Positions 1 to 4,193 of a stretch of DNA of 5,089 nucleotides are shown one piece after another. The translations under genes and the position numbers were made by a program. Within the stretch, counting starts at the first letter, position 1. Each line of letters opens with the position of its first letter. The stretch comes from Pseudomonadota bacterium (GTDB taxonomy: Bacteria > Pseudomonadota > Alphaproteobacteria > Caulobacterales > Caulobacteraceae), in assembly GCA_023445705.1 (NCBI GenBank), contig JAEXKM010000411.1, positions 1 to 5,089 on the forward strand. Reading direction: 5' to 3'. Below the pieces are notes generated by a model that saw only the letters and a list, made by a program, of their open reading frames with translations, had not been told where the DNA came from and made no database searches.

Positions 1-2
1 CC

Positions 3-605
3 CTAGGCCGGCCCGTATGCCCGCACGAATCGCAGCGCCGCCTCGCGCGCCACATGTTCGAATTGCGGCTCTAGTGACTCTAGAGTCGCGCCGAGCAGAC
101 GATCGATCTGGCGCATTCCCACCACCATGCTCGCGAAGAACTCGGCAGCTTGGCCGGGATCAGGGCAGTTCAACTGGCCTGCGGCATCCGCCGCCACCAT
201 GAAGACCTCCAGCGCCCTCACAACCTTCTTGGGGCCCGCTTCGTAGACCGCCGTGGCCATCTCAGGGGCCGCCCCCACGTTGACCGCCGCCAGGCGCGTA
301 ATCGCGACGTCATCCGAAGCCAAGCATGTTTGCAACAGCAGCCGAGCGAAAGCGTAGAGCGTCGCTTCAACATCGGCGAAGCTGTCGGCCGCTTCGAGCG
401 TGGCCGCGATCGCCATTGGGCGGCGAGTCGCGAGCGCCAGGACAAGGGCTTCCTTCGAGCCAAATCGGTTGTAGAGGGTCTGTTTGGAGACCCCCGCCTC
501 CCGGGCTATCTCCGCCATGGATGCCTGTGCTCCACGCACTTTGACGACCTTCGACGTCGCGGTGAGAATGGCCTCGAGGCGGTGCTGGCAGACAGTTCGC
601 GCCAC
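3..605 (-). CDS. TetR/AcrR-family transcriptional regulator (divergent from OYE gene)
   Basis: A 200-residue protein of normal TetR length. It is predicted to be a cytoplasmic dimeric DNA-binding repressor released by a small ligand or electrophile. The N-terminal helix-turn-helix is clear: residues about 9-54 carry a first helix, then ASMAEIAREAGVSKQTLYNRF (29-48) and GSKEAL, the family signature. The C-terminal part (about 85-170, with GP near 124 and DP followed by AAEFFASMVVG) resembles the AefR-type ligand-binding domain; that subfamily call is from memory and tentative. Cysteines lie at 6, 94 and 147. The start is GTG at 605, because a TAG stop lies two codons upstream in frame and no later start would keep the first helix. 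A GGAG eight bases upstream can serve as ribosome site, and a fuller AGGAGG overlaps the GTG itself. The gene diverges from the ene-reductase gene, so control of that gene and of itself is the natural inference, as with NemR and nemA. Ligand unknown. Confidence 0.93.
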   Translation of the reverse strand: MARTVCQHRLEAILTATSKVVKVRGAQASMAEIAREAGVSKQTLYNRFGSKEALVLALATRRPMAIAATLEAADSFADVEATLYAFARLLLQTCLASDDVAITRLAAVNVGAAPEMATAVYEAGPKKVVRALEVFMVAADAAGQLNCPDPGQAAEFFASMVVGMRQIDRLLGATLESLEPQFEHVAREAALRFVRAYGPA

Positions 606-608
606 CTC

Positions 609-692
609 CTAGTCTCCAATTCGCGCCGGGACGATGGCGGCAGCCTCCCGGCCTCTCATCAGCGCTGCCTGCGCATCGCTCATCTCCTGCAT
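609..692 (-). CDS. Possible 27-codon leader ORF ahead of the first tetR
   Basis: A short frame that starts at ATG 692 (second ATG at 683) and ends at TAG 611-609, three bases before the GTG of the tetR gene and in the same reading frame as it. A GGAGG sits two bases before the first ATG, rather close, and a GGAG directly before the second. The peptide begins MQEMSDAQAALMRGREAAA and is alanine and arginine rich. I recognise no family. By hand count GC is about 74, 52 and 74% at codon positions 1, 2 and 3, which is only weakly coding-like. It could be a translated leader coupled to tetR, the former N-terminus of tetR cut by a stop codon, or chance. Confidence 0.25.
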   Translation of the reverse strand: MQEMSDAQAALMRGREAAAIVPARIGD

Positions 693-723
693 GTCCTCCG
701 CTCCATCGCGCGGATCGCGTCCA

Positions 724-751
724 TTGATTTTACGATCCGGTTAGATAGCAT
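724..751 (+). promoter_or_regulatory. Weak sigma-70-like promoter for the OYE gene
   Basis: TTGATT at 724-729, a 16-base spacer and TAGCAT at 746-751. Each hexamer matches the consensus at four positions. This is the only AT-rich stretch of the tetR-OYE spacer, and it would place transcription initiation near 758, within the TTACGTAA palindrome. No convincing promoter was found for the opposite direction. The match is weak and could be chance. Confidence 0.25.
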
Positions 752-756
752 ACCCA

Positions 757-764
757 TTACGTAA
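757..764. promoter_or_regulatory. TTACGTAA palindrome, candidate TetR operator core
   Basis: A perfect 8-bp palindrome in the 228-bp spacer between the divergent tetR and OYE genes, just downstream of the weak promoter match. Its flanks are not symmetric at the next positions, and the nearby ATCGAT (766-771) is a second small palindrome. TetR proteins normally bind dyads of about 15 bp or more, so this would be only the core of a site. The position suits repression; the sequence alone does not prove it. Confidence 0.3.
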
Positions 765-815
765 CATCGATAGGCGGCGTGGCGATTGCGGACAAGCAAG
801 ATTGCGCGCCACCTT

Positions 816-828
816 CTCGTCGGCGAGG
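816..828 (+). promoter_or_regulatory. OYE ribosome binding site, inside a possible small hairpin
   Basis: GAGG at 825-828 lies five bases before the ATG at 834 and decides that start over the TTG at 786. The CTCG at 816-819 can pair with CGAG at 824-827 across a TCGG loop, burying most of the ribosome site. Four pairs is a short stem, so the pairing may be trivial. Confidence 0.5.
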
Positions 829-833
829 TGATC

Positions 834-1940
834 ATGCCGCTCTTCTCCAATTTCCAACTAGGGGGCCTTACCCTCCCCAACCGCATCGTGATGGCCCCGA
901 TGACGCGCTCGCGCGCCAAGACCGAGTGCGCCGACGAGCTCACCGCCGCCTACTATGCTCAGCGCTCGACCGCCGGATTGATCGTGAGCGAAGGCGTGCC
1001 GATTTCCCGCGAAGCGGTCGGCTATGCCTTCCTGCCGGGCATCTCAACTGACGAGCAGGTCGCCGGCTGGCGCCAGACAACGAACGCCGTCCATAAGGGC
1101 GGCGGACGCATCTTCGCTCAGCTCTGGCATGTCGGCCGCGTGTCGCACACCTCGCTACAAGAAGATGGACGCCAGCCGGTAAGCTCTACAACCCAGCCCG
1201 CGGCGGGTGATCGCGTGTTCGCCTACGCTTGGCGCGATGACGGCAGCGTGGGCTTTGTTCAGCCAAGCCCGCCAAGGGCTCTCGACACTTCTGAAGTCTC
1301 TAGGGTGGTCGCGGACTACGCCTCGGCCGCCCAACGGGCGCTCGCAGCGGGCTTCGACGGCGTCGAGGTCCATGCCGCGCACGGCTATCTGATCGAGCAG
1401 TTCCTAAACCCCAAGATCAATTACCGGTCTGACCAGTACGGCGGTTCTCTTGAGGCGCGCGCCCGGCTACTGGTTGAGGTGGTAGACGCCATCGCGGCCG
1501 TAACTGGGCCAGAACGGCTTGGCGTGCGCCTCTCACCGAATGCGAGCCTCCTCGGCGCGCCGCCCTATGAGGGCAATCCCGAGACCTACCTTCACGTGAT
1601 CTCCGAACTCGGGCGCCGGCAGCTCGGCTATTTACACTTCAGCGACACCGGCGTGCGCGCCGGCGCCCGAGCGGTCGACGATCAGTTCCTTCGCCAGGCT
1701 CGAGAGCGCTTCTCAGGCGCGATCATCCTGGCGGGCGGTCTCGACAAGGAACGGGCCGAGCCGCTTGTGGCTTCCGGTCTGATTGACCTTGCCGCCATTG
1801 GACAGCCGTTCATCGCCAATCCCGATCTGGTGGAGCGCCTCCGTCGGGGCTGGGCTTTGGCCAAGCCGGATCGGGATACATATTATGGCGGCGGCGGCGA
1901 GGGTTACGTCGACTACCCCAACTACGTGTCCGCAGGCTGA
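834..1940 (+). CDS. Old Yellow Enzyme family NADH:flavin oxidoreductase (NemA-like ene-reductase)
   Basis: A 368-residue FMN-dependent TIM-barrel enzyme, the usual length for classical OYE proteins. The family reduces activated C=C bonds (enones, maleimides) and often nitrate esters or nitroaromatics with NAD(P)H, in the cytoplasm. The FMN and active-site residues of the NemA/PETN reductase type are all visible: Thr24 in MAPMTRSR, Gln96 and Trp98 in FAQLWHVGR, the substrate-binding His180/His183 pair and the proton-donor Tyr185 in HAAHGYL, and Arg232 in GVRLSP. AGGLDKE, AIGQPFIANPDL and the terminal YYGGGGEGYVDYP are also typical. Thr24, where YqjM-type enzymes have Cys, places it in the classical group. 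Start ATG 834 is chosen because GAGG lies five bases upstream and the MPLFSNFQLGGLTLPNR beginning is canonical; the TTG at 786 would add 16 atypical residues. It diverges from the first tetR, its probable repressor. Natural substrate unknown. Confidence 0.96.
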   Translation: MPLFSNFQLGGLTLPNRIVMAPMTRSRAKTECADELTAAYYAQRSTAGLIVSEGVPISREAVGYAFLPGISTDEQVAGWRQTTNAVHKGGGRIFAQLWHVGRVSHTSLQEDGRQPVSSTTQPAAGDRVFAYAWRDDGSVGFVQPSPPRALDTSEVSRVVADYASAAQRALAAGFDGVEVHAAHGYLIEQFLNPKINYRSDQYGGSLEARARLLVEVVDAIAAVTGPERLGVRLSPNASLLGAPPYEGNPETYLHVISELGRRQLGYLHFSDTGVRAGARAVDDQFLRQARERFSGAIILAGGLDKERAEPLVASGLIDLAAIGQPFIANPDLVERLRRGWALAKPDRDTYYGGGGEGYVDYPNYVSAG

Positions 1941-1947
1941 TCGGTTG

Positions 1948-1961
1948 GCCGCGCTCGCGGC
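1948..1961. other. Small GC-rich stem-loop after the OYE gene
   Basis: GCCGC (1948-1952) pairs with GCGGC (1957-1961) across a four-base loop, eight bases beyond the OYE stop codon. No T tract follows. It may protect the 3' end of the mRNA or add to termination; in DNA this GC-rich it may also be chance. Confidence 0.3.
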
Positions 1962-1978
1962 GCTCAACGCCCAGCGTA

Positions 1979-1996
1979 CGACCTTCTAAAGGGTCG
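1979..1996. other. Stem-loop between the convergent OYE and P450 genes
   Basis: CGACCTT (1979-1985) pairs with AGGGTCG (1990-1996), with one T-G wobble, around a CTAA loop. It directly abuts the larger hairpin at 1997-2027, so transcripts from either side would carry two hairpins in tandem. No T tract is present on either strand. Confidence 0.35.
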
Positions 1997-2027
1997 CGGA
2001 CGGCCAGCATACGTTGCTGACCGTCCG
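1997..2027. terminator. Probable bidirectional terminator hairpin
   Basis: A long stem: CGGACGG (1997-2003) pairs with CCGTCCG (2021-2027), then after one C-A mismatch CAGCA (2005-2009) pairs with TGCTG (2015-2019) around the loop TACGT. That gives twelve pairs in a 114-bp gap between two convergent genes, where a shared terminator is expected. Neither side has the T run of a classical intrinsic terminator, so it may work with Rho or mainly stabilise mRNA 3' ends. Confidence 0.5.
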
Positions 2028-2054
2028 GCCCACACCCCCAGCACAGGTCAATCA

Positions 2055-3341
2055 TTAGGTCCGGTAAGGGATGATCACCGGCAAGGTCTCGTAGCCATGA
2101 ACGAAGGCCGACCAGTTCAGGACCGGTTCGCCGACCACTTTGATCTCAGGGAAGCGCTTGAGGATTTCTTCCCAGATGATGGTCAGCTGCATCTCGGCCA
2201 CGCGGTTGCCGACACAGCGATGGACGCCGAAGCCGAACGACATGTGCTGGCGGGGCCGCTCGCGGTCGATGATGAATTCGTTGGGTCGCTCGATGAACTC
2301 ATCGTCGCGATTGCCCGAGATGTACCACATGGCCACCCGGTCGCCCTTCTTGATGGTCTTGCCGCCCATCTCAACGTCGCGCGTCGCGACCCGGGCCATG
2401 TGCGCCAGCGGAGTCTGCCACCGGATGGTTTCGGACACCATCGAGAGGATCAGGTCCGGGTTGGCGCGCAGCTTGGCGTATTGATCGGGATTTTGGTTCA
2501 GCGCATGCACGCTGCTCGAGATTGTGTTGCGGGTGGTGTCGTTGCCGCCGACGATCAGCAGGATGACGTTGCCCTGGTAGGTCTCCATCGGCATGTCCCG
2601 GGTCGCCGGATTGTGCGCCAGCATCGAGATCAAGTCGCCGCGCGGCTCTGAATTGACCCGCTCGTTCCAGAGTTCATGGAATGCGTTGAAACATTCGAAC
2701 ATCGCCGCGCCCTTCTGTTCCCACGTCTCAACGGGGCCGTGGCCGGGCTGATTCATGATCATGTCGGACCACCAGGGCAGCTTTCGCCGCTGCTCGAACG
2801 GGAAGTCGAACAGGGTGGCCAGGGTCATAGCCGTCAGTTCCTTCGACACCAGGTCGACCCAATCGAACTCCTGGCCGATCGGCAGGGAGTCGAGGATCTG
2901 ACCTGCCCGCTCACGAACTTGCGGAGCCATCGCGTGCAGATTGCTCGGCGCCAGCGTCGGACTGACCGCTTTGCGCGCAAAGCTGTGCTGGGGCTCATCC
3001 ATCGTAATGAACCCGGCGCCGCCGCGACGCCGCTCTCCCATGATCTTGATCTGTTCGGCCATGGCCTCCTGATTGATCAGCGTGATGCCGTCGGCGGACG
3101 AGAAGGCTTCATGATTGGTGTCGACCGCCATGATGTCGGTCCACTTGGTAATCGACCAGTATGGGCCGTACTCGCTGTCGGGCGTGAAGTGGATTGGATC
3201 CTCGCGGCGCAGGCGTTCGAACACCGGCCAGATCGTGTCGTCGTAGAAGCGAGAGACCTTGGCGGGGTTGAGCTGCTCAAGCGGCATGGCGGCGATCTCG
3301 GCGGCAGCGTCAGCGGCCTGGATCTTGGCTGCAATGTTCAT
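2055..3341 (-). CDS. Cytochrome P450, CYP153-like (terminal alkane hydroxylase class)
   Basis: A 428-residue soluble bacterial class I P450. CYP153 enzymes hydroxylate the terminal carbon of n-alkanes and some terpenes or cyclic compounds, with electrons from a ferredoxin and its reductase. Visible landmarks are YDDTIWPVFERLRREDPIHF (33-52), FDWVDLVSKELT (159-170) leading into ATLFDFPFEQRRKL, the I-helix oxygen-activation motif GGNDTT (265-270), the ExxR pair Glu304/Arg307 in SETIRW, and the haem loop FGFGVHRCVG with ligand Cys376. WQTPLAHMARVAT and SGNRDDEFIERPNEFIIDR are strongly CYP153-like. There is no signal peptide or membrane segment. Start ATG 3341 has GGGAGG six bases upstream; GTG 3395 would add 18 residues without family likeness. 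The gene diverges from the second tetR, its likely regulator, across the dyad at 3430-3459. No redox partner genes lie in the window. FITMDEPQHS (111-120) differs from the FIAMDPPKH I recall for alkane hydroxylases, so substrate is uncertain. Confidence 0.94.
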   Translation of the reverse strand: MNIAAKIQAADAAAEIAAMPLEQLNPAKVSRFYDDTIWPVFERLRREDPIHFTPDSEYGPYWSITKWTDIMAVDTNHEAFSSADGITLINQEAMAEQIKIMGERRRGGAGFITMDEPQHSFARKAVSPTLAPSNLHAMAPQVRERAGQILDSLPIGQEFDWVDLVSKELTAMTLATLFDFPFEQRRKLPWWSDMIMNQPGHGPVETWEQKGAAMFECFNAFHELWNERVNSEPRGDLISMLAHNPATRDMPMETYQGNVILLIVGGNDTTRNTISSSVHALNQNPDQYAKLRANPDLILSMVSETIRWQTPLAHMARVATRDVEMGGKTIKKGDRVAMWYISGNRDDEFIERPNEFIIDRERPRQHMSFGFGVHRCVGNRVAEMQLTIIWEEILKRFPEIKVVGEPVLNWSAFVHGYETLPVIIPYRT

Positions 3342-3418
3342 GGTGTTCCTCCCGTTCGCGGTCGGCCGCCCGAAAGGATGAGCAGCAGCTCGCACCTCGT
3401 TTCTTGATCTTCTTCCAC
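3338..3418 (-). CDS. Possible 26-codon leader ORF overlapping the P450 start
   Basis: A short frame from GTG 3418 to TGA 3340-3338, whose stop overlaps the P450 start as ATGA, the classical layout for translational coupling. AGGA lies eight bases before the GTG. The peptide starts VEEDQETRCELLLILSGG and matches nothing I know. Third-position GC is only about 54% by hand count, low for this DNA, which argues against coding. The frame also stays open further upstream, with TTG codons as other possible starts. Confidence 0.18.
   Translation of the reverse strand: MEEDQETRCELLLILSGGRPRTGGTP
3342..3351 (-). promoter_or_regulatory. P450 ribosome binding site, part of a direct repeat
   Basis: On the minus strand GGGAGGAACACC directly precedes the ATG at 3341, with GGGAGG six bases away; this decides the start. 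The ten bases GAGGAACACC recur at 3422-3431, 80 bp upstream, where they precede the GTG of a possible leader ORF. Confidence 0.75.
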
Positions 3419-3421
3419 GAC

Positions 3422-3431
3422 GGTGTTCCTC
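3422..3431 (-). repeat. Second copy of the ribosome-site decamer GAGGAACACC
   Basis: An exact copy of the ten bases just before the P450 start, in the same orientation, 80 bp upstream. It could be a trace of a small duplication, a second translation start signal, or coincidence. Its left end touches the dyad region at 3430-3459. Confidence 0.4.
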
Positions 3432-3459
3432 AATCGCTCACATGTCAACGTCGATTGAC
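3430..3459. promoter_or_regulatory. Nested dyads with back-to-back -35-like hexamers: likely TetR operator
   Basis: GTCAACGTCGATTGAC (3444-3459) is a dyad with five-base arms GTCAA and TTGAC and a six-base centre. Overlapping it, TCAATCG (3430-3436) pairs with CGATTGA (3452-3458). The arms include TTGACA on the minus strand (3448-3443, a perfect -35 consensus reading towards the P450) and TTGACT on the plus strand (3455-3460, reading towards tetR). A factor bound here would cover both divergent promoters. No good -10 hexamer follows at 16-18 bases on either strand, so the promoter reading is tentative, while the symmetry is plain. Confidence 0.5.
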
Positions 3460-3464
3460 TTAGC

Positions 3465-3548
3465 GTGAAGGGCGGCGACAGCCCCTTCGGCCGCCTGCCC
3501 TACGAGCCGCCGCTGGCATGGCCTGACCGCTGGCTCGGCTTGATGTAG
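3465..3548 (+). CDS. Possible 27-codon ORF just before the second tetR
   Basis: Frame from GTG 3465 to TAG 3546-3548, nine bases before the ATG of the second tetR and in the same reading frame. By hand count GC is about 70, 56 and 93% at codon positions 1, 2 and 3, the order expected of real coding DNA in a high-GC genome. The peptide includes SPFGRLPYEPPLAWPDRW. No Shine-Dalgarno sequence precedes the GTG. It could be a coupled leader peptide or the end of a decayed gene. A TGA at 3456-3458 closes the frame upstream. I recognise no family. Confidence 0.3.
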   Translation: MKGGDSPFGRLPYEPPLAWPDRWLGLM

Positions 3549-3557
3549 AAGATTGGA

Positions 3558-4193
3558 ATGACTGATCCTTCTGCGCTTGCCCGCCCGCTTCGTCGGCGCG
3601 ACGCCGAGGCCACCCGGGCGGCCATTCTCGAAGCGGCCAAGCGCCAATTTGCGCGGGCGGGCTATGACTGCACCCTGCGGGATATCGCTGGCGAGGCTGG
3701 CGCTGATGTTGCACTGGTGAAGCGCTACTTCGGAGGCAAAGAGGCGCTGTTTGTCGCCGCTCTGAAGGCGTCGTTCGGCGCCGAGGATCTCCGGGAGTGG
3801 AATCGCGCGACCATCTCGCGCGAGATTGCTGTGATGCTGGCCGACAGTCCCCATGCCGACGAAGCGCGGACGGACCGATTTCAATTCCTGCTGCGCGCGG
3901 CCACAACGCCCAGCACCGCGCCGCTGCTCAACGTGCTCATTCAGGAGCGCTTCCTGGGTCCCATCCGCAACTGGCTGCATGGCCCGGCAGCCGACGCGCG
4001 CGCTCGGGTGTTCGCAGGGACGTACATCGGTTTTCTGGTTGAGCGGCTTATCCGCGGTGAGGCGCTTGAGGGCCGTGAACGCGAGGTCTACATCGATCTT
4101 GTAGCCGCAAGTTTGGAGCGCTTGATAGCCCTGCCCGACGTGGCGCCTGATCAAGCCCCCAGCGAGGGCCCGCAACCAGCCACCAAGACCTAG
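3558..4193 (+). CDS. TetR/AcrR-family transcriptional regulator (divergent from P450)
   Basis: A 211-residue TetR-type DNA-binding regulator. After a short arginine-rich leader, residues 16-65 form the N-terminal domain: ATRAAILEAAKRQFARAGYD, then the helix-turn-helix TLRDIAGEAGADVALVKRYF (39-58) and GGKEALF. The C-terminal half is a helical ligand-binding domain with RVFAGTYIGFLVERLIRG near 150-170; I cannot name its subfamily with certainty. The last fifteen residues are proline and glutamine rich and probably disordered. ATG 3558 is the first usable start after an in-frame TAG at 3546-3548; the ribosome site TAGAAG, six bases upstream, is weak, which would suit low expression or coupling to the ORF before it. 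It diverges from the CYP153-like gene, so control of that gene through the dyad at 3430-3459 is the simplest inference. It shares little with the first TetR beyond the fold. Its stop overlaps that of the histidine kinase gene. Confidence 0.93.
   Translation: MTDPSALARPLRRRDAEATRAAILEAAKRQFARAGYDCTLRDIAGEAGADVALVKRYFGGKEALFVAALKASFGAEDLREWNRATISREIAVMLADSPHADEARTDRFQFLLRAATTPSTAPLLNVLIQERFLGPIRNWLHGPAADARARVFAGTYIGFLVERLIRGEALEGREREVYIDLVAASLERLIALPDVAPDQAPSEGPQPATKT
4190..4193. other. Shared CTAG: overlapping stop codons of convergent genes
   Basis: The palindrome CTAG provides TAG for the second tetR on the plus strand (4191-4193) and TAG for the histidine kinase on the minus strand (4192-4190). 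No intergenic terminator can exist, so each transcript must run into the other gene antisense. Confidence 0.95.

Noticed and set aside
1..6. A plus-strand gene ending in TAG at 4-6, convergent with the first tetR through CTAG
   Set aside because: Only three bases of any such gene would be visible; nothing supports it.
779..812. GTGGCG (779-784) and CGCCAC (807-812) inverted repeat, and repeated GATTGCG at 784 and 800
   Set aside because: Arms are short, the loop is 22 bases, and such matches are frequent at this GC content; not strong enough for a regulatory claim.
786..833. TTG start giving the OYE protein 16 extra residues
   Set aside because: No ribosome site precedes it, the added residues are not OYE-like, and ATG 834 has GAGG at five bases and the canonical N-terminus.
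3342..3395. GTG start adding 18 residues to the P450
   Set aside because: ATG 3341 has a strong GGGAGG, and the added arginine- and proline-containing stretch has no family likeness.
2676..3407. Long plus-strand frame antisense to the P450
   Set aside because: It mirrors P450 codons, has no recognisable domain, and the opposite strand carries all P450 motifs.
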